From Centroberyx gerrardi (Eukaryota > Chordata > Actinopteri > Beryciformes > Berycidae): a DNA stretch of 64,000 bases. Location: assembly GCF_048128805.1 (NCBI RefSeq), contig NC_135998.1, forward strand, positions 16,630,156 to 16,694,155. The letters run 5' to 3'. Below are positions 49,724 to 61,016 of this stretch, piece by piece (position 1 is the stretch's first letter; every line of letters starts with the position of its first letter). The notes under the pieces are model-generated. The model made no database searches, was not told the DNA's origin, and worked only from the letters and a program-made list of their open reading frames with translations. Position numbers and translations under genes: made by a program.

Positions 49724-51949
49724 ACATGATATTCCCTGATGTTACCGTCAGCTTCCTACTGTGGACTGCATGCATGACATGCATGCTACGGACTTGTCTT
49801 GAGTGTCGTAGTCTTACCGTTTCGTTGAGCAGTGGATGGCACTGTGTACAAGCATCATCATTAAGTGGAAAGAAGACGTTTTTCTGTGACAACAGTGTCC
49901 TTTGGAGCAAATTTTAACACTCCATGTTATATACAATTCGTCAGTGTTCCTAAATATGAAATGTTGATGATAATGATAATATGCATGTCAGAACTTTAGA
50001 TACAGACGACTTCCCATTCAAAGAGATAGGAGTCTTGTCTTATTAGTCACAAATTTACTGGAGTTACCAAGATGGCGCCCGAGTGAACAGATTCTCTTAA
50101 AGGGTCTTTGACTTTAACGTTTGCTAGCTATGTGGCAACAGTAACACTTTGCTGCGTGTGCAGAATTACTCTGTATTAACTTCTGAATGAATGCATTGTG
50201 CTAGTTGAAAAGGTTCAAAGTGGATTTCAAAGTAATGTCGTTCATTAGCTATCAACAGCTAACGTTAGCTAATGTTAAGTTACCCTAATGTTGGCTAGCT
50301 ATACATGTAAACATTAGCTAGTTACATCAACATTGCAAAATGAACACAACAACTAATCAATAGGCTACATATTATCCAACATTCCACCTCTCCTGAAAGC
50401 TCTGGGAGCCTCCCGTAAATGACCATTAGCTCCCTGAATTTTTATTCCTCTTCTTTCTCCTCAGTGTGCTTAACGCTCCCTGGTTGGTTCCTCTTTTTGT
50501 CCGTCTTGTTAGCTGACCTGTCATTTACACGTGGGTGGCTTAACAAACCGTGAAATGTACTCGACTTCCTTGGTCTGTCAAACTGCTGGCGCTCTCCAAA
50601 ATATCAACATGGCCGAAAAAGAAAAAGAATAAAATCCACTTCTCATCTGACTACATAAAGGTGTACCTCTGCCTGAAGCCTGTCAAAACAAAGCAAGTTT
50701 TGCCGGTTGCTGTGTCTGCAACAATGATTTTTCTGTCGCCCACGGTGGTTTGAATGATTGTAAACACATTGAGGTGAGTTTAGAGTAACCTTAAGAATCA
50801 GGTCGGGTCTCATGCGCAGGAAAGCCTGAGCTGTGTTGTGTGTATAATGGTGTAGACTAGTAAAACTTGCTAGATTACATGCAAGCCTGGAGCGGTGAAC
50901 TGAAAACTGTTTTCTTTCATTTCTCTATGAACCACATTTTCATATTTATTATTATTTCACCCCTTAATTTATGCAAAATCCCCATAAAATTAAGGGAGTT
51001 ATTAATGGAGGAGATCCCATCAAAACCTCCTTAAACACTCCCTTAATCTTGACTCTTTACTTTCTAATTAAATGAAAAATTCAGGGTGACGTGACAGGAA
51101 CTTTAATTATTATCTAATAACTCATTAATAACCCTGTAACCCATGCACAAAAGGCATGAAAAATCCCTTAATTATTAGTATTTCTGTGAATCCACCCATG
51201 AATAAATCCCATATTCTAACCTTACTTTACTTACTTACTTACATACTTAGATAATTCATATTTATGTACTGAAGAAATTAAAGACATTTCAGGGATAAAA
51301 TTAAGGGGTTTGGTAGTGGTGGTAGTTTGATACAGGAAACCAAGTTAGATTAAATTGCTTTAACATGAAAGAAGGCCTAACAGACCTGAAGAGATGATGA
51401 ATTATGAAAATAATGAATTATTTTATGCTAGCTTATCCACCTGTGCTGCCTATCAATTTTAAGTGGTGTATTATTAAGATGGAGTACAATCCTGTACCAT
51501 TTACAGAGAGGAAGAGAAGGTCAGACTTTATGAGACGAGCAGAAGGAAATTATCCTAATGAAAAAATTATTATGGATTGCAATGAAAAAACAAGAAGAAT
51601 CAAGAAGTACCTGAAGCATTTATCAGAGATGACAAGAGCAGCAGACTGTACAGGTAAGAGCAAGAATGACACGGACTGGAGAAAAAATCCTCCGACCACT
51701 AACCCTGCACTCGCCACATATTGTCAGGTCAGTCACTCTCCTGCCTGAAATCAGTTTTTTTACGGTGGGATATCTGTAACCAACGTTAGCGAACACCAGT
51801 GTTAGCTAACGAGCTAATGAGCTAGCTAGCAGCAAGCTTATCAACAGCTATGTTCACTTTTAATCAATAAAAATGTTGTTATAATCTCAGCAGAAAAACA
51901 GCACTTCTCAAGGAAGTTAGATACCTCAGAGTTAATACTGATGCATATG
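49724..51949. other. Gene-free interval
   Basis: It includes short reiterations of GCTAGC/GTTAGC, and a 114-codon plus-strand ORF at 51404-51748 (SDFMRRAEGNYPNEKIIMDC) that I do not recognise and that has no splice or start support. Confidence 0.4.
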
Positions 51950-52125
51950 GGGGCATCCTGACTCAGGATACCAGGCGTACACCAGGCAAACCCCAATTGC
52001 GCCATCCTGGGGTCGAATGATCTGGCCCAGGATCTTCTCTCTCCCGCCCTTCTTGTCTCTCTTCACTATCCAATTAAGGCAAAATGCCCAAACATATAAT
52101 CTTTAAAAAAAATAAATAAATACTG
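51950..52125 (+). mobile_element. tRNA-derived SINE-like fragment
   Basis: GGGGTCGAATGATCTGGCCC resembles a decayed B box. It is followed by a TCTCTCTCCC/CTTGTCTCTC tract, AATTAAGGCAAAATGCC and an A-rich tail. A similar tail in the opposite direction is at 55095-55185. Confidence 0.55.
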
Positions 52126-52189
52126 ATGCAAACTGCCTTTCTTTGTTACTACTGTTGTACTTGAGTATGGCGTGTGACGCAGGTGATCA

Positions 52190-53050
52190 CAACATTTTAA
52201 TCCACAGATTAAAACACTGGGTTGGTCTGTCTAGCTCAGTTTTAAAATGGATTGGAATATAGGTGAAATGCAATCTGTACATGCTTCCGCTCAGTTACAT
52301 TTTACAGAAACATTTGTTATCATAATAATTATGGTTCACAACTTTATGGATCATTACCCCTAGGGATTTTAGTCCTGCTAAATCATTGATTGACTACATG
52401 GATGATATAATCCTGTGGATGTCCCAAAATTTTCTTAACAAAGATAAGACTGAGGTTCTTGTTTTTTTGGGCACAAGGGCACAGAGAAAGGGAGTCTCTG
52501 CTTACTTAGACTCCCCGAAGAGCAGAAACCATGGTGTGATTATAGATGTTGAGCTGAACATCCATGGTCATATTAACAGCATCACTAGAACAGCTTTCTC
52601 TCACTCAAAATGTTTTCCAAAGTCTCAAAGTGTTTTCTGTGATAGATTCTAAAAACCATGCCTTTACTTCAAGTAGCCTACAATAAATAATTGTAATTCC
52701 TCTTTTCTGGTCTTCCAAAAGAAAAACAAAATGCTGAATGCTGCAGCAAGTGTCTGAAGGAGGAAAAGAAAAACTGAACACATTACACCTGTAGTTAGAT
52801 TGCTGCACTTGCATCCAGTAAGCATAAGGGTTGACTTTGGCATTCTGCTGCTTGTCCACAAAGCTCTAAATGGCCTGGCAGCACAATACATTGCTTAGCA
52901 GGTACGAGCCAAGTCGATCCCTCCGGTCTTGTGGCACTGGAAGGTGGTTTGAAGGATGAAATCAGAAGCTGGCAGAACCAGCTCAAAACCAGGTCTAAGC
53001 AGCCTATGATTAAATTTGATCTGTGTGTGTGTACTCGCACATGTGCCCTT
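52190..53050 (+). mobile_element. Decayed L2-like LINE ORF2 remnant
   Basis: Plus-strand frames contain DHNILIHRLKHWVGLSSSVL, then DIILWMSQNFLNKDKTEVLV, NHGVIIDVELNIHGHI, and further on VRLLHLHPVSIRVDFGILLL with VHKALNGLAAQYIA. This is the typical order of the L2 reverse transcriptase C-terminal region, interrupted by stops and a deletion of the palm segment. Confidence 0.85.
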
Positions 53051-53469
53051 GATCTGATTTTTTAGGGGCATTTTGGTCCTTTTTGGGTGCAATAATTCTA
53101 TTGAACTATGAAATAATGCATTTGAAACGCATATTGGCACATAAATACCTCAATTTGTACCAGTATGATTTGTTTTATTTTAAATCATAACAAAACACAC
53201 ATCCCACACTTCTTTCCCACTGCTGGAAACTTGTGACGGGTCTTACAGAAGAGGATGTTGCCGTTTTCCCCACTCTCTGCACCCCACCAGTCCATCTTAC
53301 ATAAAGATTTGAATGCGCTTTTCAAAAAATGCCAAAAAAATATGGGCTGTGTTGAACGGATACCCGTGATATATGCTGTTTTATTCCAGGTGTTAAAATA
53401 CATGGATTTGATGAACTGCAGCTTGTTCACATTTTCCCTACTGGGATGCCTTAGAAGGTTCCTGTCCTA

Positions 53470-54290
53470 AAGCGGTCTTCGGCATCACTGACTCTCCTGG
53501 TGTCGTCTTCATGGCCTCCAACACCGCCATTGATCTCCTGAGTGGCATCCATCAGGGAAGTGCTCCTCCTCTGAAAAGTAAGTGAAAAGAATTGTTATTA
53601 GCCTTAATTATGTTGTTTACATTTCACTTAATTTACTTTACATTAAAAGCAAAGCCTGGTTTCTCACCTGCAGTTTAAGCGAGAGGCTCACGCAGCACAC
53701 ATCTCGTTGTTGCTATGTCTTTAACGAAGCCAGTGCAGGCGAGTCGTTTTATCATCCCACTGAATTTCCTGCGCTCAACATCAGAGCGTGTACGGTCTTC
53801 AGAGGCCTTCCTCATCTGCTCTGCCAAGGCTGGGAAATCTTTCCAGACGGCTTTCACACTGCTGAAGCTCCTAGCAGCCCAGCAGATGGTAAATATTTGT
53901 CAGATTTTCAGCAGGCTGATGTTGGTTTGGGTGGCAGCCTCAGCGAGCAGCCAGGCATTTTTGGGAGACTGGTGGTAAAATGTGCTGTATACAACTCTGA
54001 TATGAGTATTTCAAAGGGGTTTCAGCCTGTAGCCGGGTTCAGTGCATCATGAGCTGCCAACTCCAGTCTGTGAGCAAGGCAATGCACACTCAGAGGGGAA
54101 GGGAAATCTCTTCAGCCTTGTGATCAGGCCGCTCTCTCTCTCTCCCTGTCATCTGTAGCGATGCTGATCAGGTGGGACAAATACTCAATGTCAAAGTCTG
54201 CCTCCAAAAGCTTGATATACAAACTCCTGTTGTTCCCACATTCAGCTCAAGAAATATGTTTTCCACATCACCTTGCCCCATCACATCACT
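53470..54290 (-). pseudogene. Decayed hAT (ZNF862-like) transposase fragment
   Basis: The minus strand contains, in order and in shifting frames, FDIEYLSHLISIATDD, VHCLAHRLELAAHDAL, TFYHQSPKNAWLLAEAATQ, WKDFPALAEQMRKASED, FSGMIKRLACTGFVKDIA, SLSLKLQVRNQ and TSLMDATQEIN. VHCLAHRLELA is diagnostic of hAT transposases and the vertebrate genes derived from them. Stops and at least two frameshifts show it is dead. Confidence 0.8.
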
Positions 54291-54344
54291 TCTTCTCTAA
54301 GCTTGTGTCCACAGTGAGACTGATCCACAATCAAAAAAAATATT

Positions 54345-54412
54345 TTTATGTAAAGCACATTGACAGTTTCCTTGTGCATGAGATGTGCTATACAATTACA
54401 GTTTTACTTGAC
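54345..54412 (+). mobile_element. L2-like LINE or SINE tail
   Basis: ATGTAAAGCACATTGACAGT followed by GTGCTATACAATTACAG matches the shared L2-type 3' end. Only the tail is present. Confidence 0.5.
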
Positions 54413-56083
54413 ATGACTCAGTAAGGCCAGTATGTCTATGTATACAATGTGCATCTGAACTTTAAATAAGAAGTTGCTGTCAGAAGTGAAATGGGTAACA
54501 AATTACGTCATTTTGAATGTTTAAGAAGACAATATGTATTTGGCATCATTCTCTGAGCAGCGATCCTCAGCTAAATTTATTCATAAATGCTGTGAATAAA
54601 TGCAGCACATGTATAACATAGACTGTAATTTGTCATGACCTAAACATATTGATGAAATTATGGTTAAGTTGATGAGAGGTCTTTCAGTTATTTAGTTATA
54701 TTCTAAATTCCTGTCACCAAATTCAATCAGACAGGCGTTTCAGGTTGTTTCAGGTTGTCACATTTGTCACATGTGGCATGTCTTGTCATTCATTGCTTAC
54801 ACAGAAAAGATGTAAACTCTATGCATGATCATCTATCCGGCCTCAAGACAATAAAAGTTTGTTACTACAAGTATTTCTGTCACAAAGACTCCAAATGACT
54901 AATGAGCCTATTCTACAGTTGAAGGCCAGCCAGAGGAGCAGACGTTTGCTGCTGTCTGTAACAGCAGAATGCCAAGCCTGTCATGTGATTCGTCATCTGA
55001 CCCTAACCCGTTGATGCATGAAGAATACCAGATCATCGCCCCCAAAAAGCTGCTTTTCTGTCCTGCAGGTTAATCTCTGGGGGCAGAAAGCTTCATACTT
55101 TGTTTTTCTTTAAGATTATTTTTGTTGGCATTTGCCTTTATTAGATAGTTGAAAGTGGAGAGAGACAGGGAAGATTCTCAGTAATAATAATAATAGTAGT
55201 AATAATTATAAGAAGAAGAAACATGAATGATGGATTTCTGTAGGATGTTGAAGTGGAATGGACACAGGACACATTTTCCCACCTCCTCTTTGGTCTTTAG
55301 CACTCCTTATACCATCTGTCATCCACTAGATGTTGCTTTTGAGCATTTTACACACAATAGCAGCATCTGCTGGATCTCGGTGGCTGCCCAATTTATATGA
55401 TGCACACAGCACTACCACCTCCTGAAACTGTTCGCTAGAGGGTGCCATGTACAAATACAATGCAGAAAAGGGCATTGCAGAGGCAAACTAAACCTCTCCA
55501 CCACAATACTGTATTTCACCACACTACATACATACCAGTCTTTTGGCTTGTTTCATTCTTACCTTATTTATTAGTGACTTTATAGAAAAAAATCCCCCAA
55601 ATCTGCTTAGACTTTCAAAGCTGGTAATTTCATTGTTTGTTCTGTAATACAATAGCATCACCACTATATAAATATATGCATTGTAGCAGTTTAAAATGGG
55701 ACTGGGTTTTAGATGTTAAAGAACTGCAGCGATGTAGAGTCTTCGCACTTTGACCCTGCTATTTTTGTAAAGCATGACATCTATTGTACACTGAGCTAAA
55801 ATAATGGGATTTTTAAGGGATTATGCAAGTATGAGAGATGACGTTGTCATAATGCAACTGAAATGAAAGCTGAATATCTTTGAAGCAAGACTGATGACCA
55901 AAACTAAAATGCAACTTTGCTTCTGCTGCTAGAGCTCTAGGTGCTTTTGACATCTATGTTTCAGTGTTATCTGTTATGGTCCTGTGCAGGTGGCAATAAA
56001 ACTAAAAGCATTCGCTGAAGGCCATTCACGCTCAGGACAAACCAGCAGAAAAAGGAATGATAAAAAAAAATTAACAAATCAAT
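54413..56083. other. Gene-free interval 3' of zdhhc8
   Basis: Apart from the SINE-like tail at 55095-55185 nothing was recognised. No ORF of note. Confidence 0.45.
55095..55185 (-). repeat. SINE-like tail, minus strand
   Basis: The minus strand reads CCCTGTCTCTCTCCACTTTC then AATAAAGGCAAATGCCAAC, the same tail type as at 52030-52090. Confidence 0.5.
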
Positions 56084-56089
56084 TTTATT
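56084..56089 (-). promoter_or_regulatory. Candidate polyadenylation signal of zdhhc8-like
   Basis: The minus strand reads AATAAA about 430 bases after the TAA stop. It fits a short 3' untranslated region with no other convincing exon except the possible alternative one discussed in the findings. Confidence 0.5.
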
Positions 56090-56520
56090 CATACAAACAA
56101 CTACAAAATATTACTAAATAGGGATTTTTCATCAGGAGACAAATGAAGTAGATAATGTGGTATTACATTGTTTCACAAAAGCAATATCAAAACACGTAGA
56201 AACAAACAATAAGGTCATCTGAATTCTTCACACAGCTCTTCTGCTTGGACTGAGTTTATAGATCTCTCTCTGTCTGTAAGAGGAGGCACGGCTATCCTGA
56301 GAATCACCTTTTTGGATCAACAAGAGTCAAGAGAAACTCACATGTGTAAGAATATTCACAAAAAGTTTACCCTTCACTGCACATTTATGTTCCTCACACA
56401 CCCTCCCACACAGGAACGTCCCAAACAGCCTCTTATTTACAAAGTATTTGGGAACTGTGAAGACTGCGACTAACACTGCATAGAGGTGTCTTTCACACCA
56501 TTGGAAACAAGGAGTATATC

Positions 56521-59500
56521 TTACTTCAGGACCCCCAGGGTGACTGAGTCCTTCCCCTCGGAGGAGTAGGACAGTGAGGATCGTTTTGTGGTGCCGTAGG
56601 AGGCATAGGGGGAGGTGGAGGAGGAGGGCATCCTGGGCAGGGTGGATGTTGAGGAGGGCAGGGGTTGAGTCTGTCTGTCTGGAGGACAGTAGGAGGAGGT
56701 GGAGGAGCAGGGCATACGGGGCAGGGTGGACGTAGAGGAGGGGAGGGGTTGAGTCTGTCTGTCTGGAGGACAGTAGGCTGGAGAGGAAGACCTGCCCTTG
56801 CTGTGCAGGCTGCTGCTGCTGCTGCTCTGCAGCGGGGAGCTAGATGTTTTCAGGCCTCGGGTAAGAGAAGATGTAGAGGAGCTGGAGAGGGGTGAACTCC
56901 TTATCCCATAACCGAGTATACCAGTACTCATCAAAAATTCCCGGGAGCCGTAGGCCGGAGGGGTCGGTCCCCGGGAGCCTGGGGGTCGGATGCTGTCTGG
57001 AGGGAGGCTCCGCCTGCTGGGGATGTCGTAGACACCCATGTCTGGGCCGTAGAGGGCCTGGGATCTGGCTTGCAGACGCAGCATCCTCTCCCTCTCTTCC
57101 AGCTCCCTTCGCTCCTGGATAGATGCCATGATGGTTTTTGACAGGTTGTCGTAGCGCGCAGCAGCAGACTTCTGAGGAGTCAAACCCTGCGGGCCGAGAT
57201 CCCGGGCCGTCAGACCCTGCGAAGTGATATCTCGCAAGGTCAGACCAGGAGGGGTGAGGTCTCGCGATGTTATGCCTTGGGGTGCGAGGTCCCTCGGCAT
57301 CAGCCCTTGGAAAGCGGGAGAAGGGTCTCTTTGAATGAAACCCTGTAAGGAGGGTGAGGGGTCCCGCGAGGTGAGACCCTGCAGAGAAGGAGACGGGTCT
57401 CTGGACTGGGGAGACTGTCTGGTGACGCCCATAAACACCGGACTGTAGGCATGAGGAGGAGGCCGCTGCACCACAGACCCGTCTGCGCCCAGGGTCATGA
57501 AGTGGGGGTGGTAGCCCATTGGAGGACCCCCTCTCTGTGCCAGGAACTGAGGGTCTCCAGGGTTCATGAGGTTATCATAGGAGAGGCTGCTGCTGCGGCT
57601 GGCCAGCACACTGGAAGGGGAGAAGAGGCCCGGCGGGGGATTGGACACCAGAGCCTCAGAGTGCATAGCGGGCAGCTGGGACTTGCTGCTGTGGCGATAG
57701 CTGTGTTTGAGGGTGAGGGAGCGTGAGTTGAGCGTCAGCGAGTTCAGCAGCAGTGGGCTGGACATAGGGTTGACAGACAGGCTGTCCGGCTGGCTGCCTC
57801 TCCCGGGGCTGTATTTAGAGCCGCTGTGGAGGTCTGGACTTTTCTTATTCCCTTGCTGCTCTGATGTCTTCAACAGCTAAACAACAACACAAAAAGCACA
57901 CAGCAATGTCTGTCAGAGACTAGGCAAAACACTGAACCAGACATCCGTTTCAGATAATGAGGACCACATTCCCTCAATATAACAAGTGAATATCAGACTG
58001 AAAAACACCTGCTCCGGAGGAATGGGTGATGACCCCCTGGATATCGCCTCCAGGACCGGTCGTAGCTGCGGCACAGTTGGAATGGATGCAGGAACGATGG
58101 TTTTGGTGTGGTGTCCCATCTCTGAAAAAGTGGTTAGATTGTGACTATTTATTGAAAATGTCTCAAAACAACTTGGCAACTTGTGAGCATAATATCAAGG
58201 CATATATAGCAATCCTGTAAACAAATCCACAAACACAGGTCAGCAATGAAACCACTGCTAACAGAATAGAGTTTTTATTGCCACTGAGAAATTATCATGG
58301 AAAACGAGGTATCCTCAAAGTTAGGAGAATCTTTTTCTATATATATATAAGTGTGTATGCTATAGAAATATTGATATGTGAGATATGTGAGATCCTACCG
58401 TCCAGGGCAGCTAGGTGGCTCTTCAGCAGACCGTGGTCGGGTTTGGGCGGCAGCGGCGGTGGAGTGTTCAGCCGTTTGACGTCCGACAACTCAAGAGTGC
58501 CAGCTGAGGAACGCTGGCAGAAGAAAACAACAGGAGGGAGAGATCTAGTCATATCCCTTAATAGCTGAGGTCGTGATCCTCAGGTGAAGATACGTGAGGA
58601 AATATTTACTGTGCCCGGAACAGGCTTGTAATCTGTGCATGTATACTTTATTTTGGAGATCGTGACTCTGTATCCCGTTGTCCCTGACTTTCACTGGTAT
58701 CTGCCTGTCGATCTCTGGTCTCAGGAAGGGAGGCTGAACACGGACCGCTGTTTTCTTGCAGGGCCTCGCTGTGTACCTGGGGCAACGGGACAGAGAGAGA
58801 GCAAAGTGACAGTCAGTGAGTTACAAGTTAATCTTAAATGCTGCAGAGAAAGTAGAGAATGTCTCTTACTTTGGAGAGATGGGACTGCAAACCAGATATT
58901 CCAGGTTGTTACAACAACCTCGCGTAAAAGGATTTACTCCTCCTTGAAACTTCCCAGTTACCTGCGGGAACATGAGTAAACATAAGTACACTTATTTACA
59001 TTTTGTTATATGCTTGTAAATACATTATGCATTAGGTATGTTTTCCATATTTCCATAGGATGATACATTGGAATAACGCCATTCTGCTTAAAATTCACTG
59101 ATTTTAATAAATACATGCCACTGCACTTAGTAGTTTTACATCAGGTAAATCAGACTGACCTGTTCATTGGTGGTGCGTCCTCTGGACACCAGGTACAGAT
59201 GGAACCCAGTCAGGCCGAGCACCGGGATGAGAAACAGCCCTGATATACTTATCACAACCAAACTAGACATGCTGTCAAGGAATGTCTTGCATTAGTCTTG
59301 AATCGTACACATTTACACACAGAAATACACACATCATATACACACACTGCCCCTCAAAAGTTGGGGGACACTTAATTTTTGATTTTTTTCAATGAGGAAG
59401 TAAGGAAAAAAATGCCTGCAATGTTTATGTTAACATAAAATAGCTATGTACTAATACTTTGGATATATTTATTCAACACTCATCCCTTCTTTGGTATGAA

Positions 59501-59772
59501 GAGAGGGTTTTGCCTCTGGGACGTCCTACAAGAGGAATGCCTGTAAAAACTGACTGTTTGCAGTTACAGCTGCGAAGGGAGTTTTTTTTTTTTTTGATGA
59601 ACACATCATTTAATTGTTTTAGTGTTATCATCACAAATATTTGCATGTATGTTTTTCTCAAACTAAACCTAGTTTAATTTTTAATGGGGTTACATTATTG
59701 CAAACAAAGACAACATGCTTATTTATGAAACATCTTCAAAAGCTAGGTGTCCCCAAACATTGGATGGGCAGT

Positions 59773-59812
<40 letters not shown>

Positions 59813-61016
59813 CGAGTGTGTGTAAGGATACGTGACAGTGCAGTGCAGCTTCCATAAGTCTTCCATGTGGTTTAGGACGTAGAGGAGGCCAAAGGTGAAC
59901 ACACCCACCATATGCACCGTCAGTGACAGCAGAAATAGAAAGAAGTAGCGGTAGTTTCGCCTCCCAATGCAGTTGTTCACCCAGGGACAGTGATGATCAA
60001 AGTCCTACAAGCAGTTTATGAAAAAGACAAATGAACGAGGGATGAGTTCCCTCAAAGGAGGAAAACAGAACATAACATCACCGGGTCTAAATCAAATATT
60101 TTGCAGCAGTATTGCAAAGCAGACTGAAGTGTTGATGGTCATGAATGATGCATATGCCGCTAATGATCATCAGTTACTTTGGGAATATTCACTGTGCTGT
60201 CTAAACACACTTTGTTTAACACAGGCTGTCTGAAACCTTTTCAGATTTCATTTCTGCAGAGACCACAAAGGATCTGAGAAAAGGATTAACCTGATTAATG
60301 GGATCTCTCTCCCTCCCTCCATCACCCTCTGTCCATCATTCACTCTCCACCCTGCAGAAATCCCCCTCTTTATTTACTCCTCCCCACACACTGCTACTCT
60401 CTCTTCCCCACTCATAAGCCCTGCTCGCATTACTCTTTCCCTCTGTTCATCCATGTGCTTTATTTTCTTATCCCTGCCACTCATTTCCCCCATTTAAATC
60501 CCCCACCCAATGTTTTTTCTACACCCTCCCTGGTTCTAGATCTAGTTTTCCTTACCGTCACTGCCACTATTGATTTTGCCCATCCTTTCCTCCTCCCTTC
60601 CCTAAATCTGTCCATCCTTCCCTCCACTAACCTCCACACAGTGATCACAGACGCTGCAGTGGGAGCAGCGTGGCGGTCTGTAGAAATGACACGAAGCGCA
60701 CCACTTCATCCGGACCTGGACCCCCTTCACTTCCACATTCTTATACAGCGGAGCGCGGAAGTCGTCGTCCTTGTCCTCATCCTCGTTAGCTGGAACCGAC
60801 ATATATATATAAAATTGTGAATAATAATAACTAACACTTTTAGAAAAAAAACATGTGCTCTTTCCTAAAAGTAACGTAACTTGTGACTACTAACCCATTG
60901 GGAGTACACCTGCATCCATAAAGGTTGCCATGGTGAAGTTGGCCAGCACAAAGAGGAAGAGGGTGGCACAGCATGGCGGCACAGCGGGGGAGATGGTCAC
61001 TGCCAGCCACGGGCAC
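56521..61016 (-). CDS. zdhhc8: ZDHHC8-like palmitoyltransferase, exons 2-10 (5' end outside window)
   Basis: Exons from 5' to 3': 60895-61016, 60632-60789, 59832-60004, 59160-59271, 58870-58961, 58647-58776, 58399-58513, 58009-58121, 56521-57876. All junctions are GT-AG and in phase, giving 789 residues in the window; about 34 N-terminal residues are missing. The enzyme transfers palmitate from acyl-CoA to protein cysteines. The model shows TM2 ([17 protein letters not shown]), the zinc-binding Cys-rich domain ([21 protein letters not shown]), the catalytic DHHC in [19 protein letters not shown]3 and TM4, the TTNE motif (TTxE), and a CC pair (RGCCNN). A long disordered Ser/Pro tail includes PPPLPPKP and [26 protein letters not shown] and RYDNLS favour ZDHHC8, although ZDHHC5 is a close paralogue. 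Linkage with arvcf supports zdhhc8. The tail carries two repeat expansions and ends in VLK rather than a PDZ ligand. Confidence 0.92.
56610..56790 (-). repeat. zdhhc8: Coding 27-residue tandem duplication in zdhhc8 tail
   Basis: The segment starting [18 protein letters not shown] and ending at RMPxSSTS occurs twice in direct succession with one or two changes. This points to a recent 81-base duplication inside the last exon. Confidence 0.85.
57184..57420 (-). repeat. zdhhc8: Coding tandem repeat in zdhhc8 tail (RDPSPSLQG type)
   Basis: Seven consecutive units of 10-13 residues: [76 protein letters not shown]. It lies just before the conserved [10 protein letters not shown] block. Mammalian ZDHHC8, as I recall it, has a single REPSP at this position. 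Confidence 0.85.
59774..59810. repeat. (CA)n microsatellite in zdhhc8 intron
   Basis: The CA tract lies about 20 bases beyond the donor of the DHHC-encoding exon (59832-60004). Confidence 0.95.

Noticed and set aside
51404..51748. 114-codon plus-strand ORF with Lys/Arg-rich sequence
   Set aside because: No family recognised and no exon borders. It lies in a repeat-rich interval and is left as unassigned.
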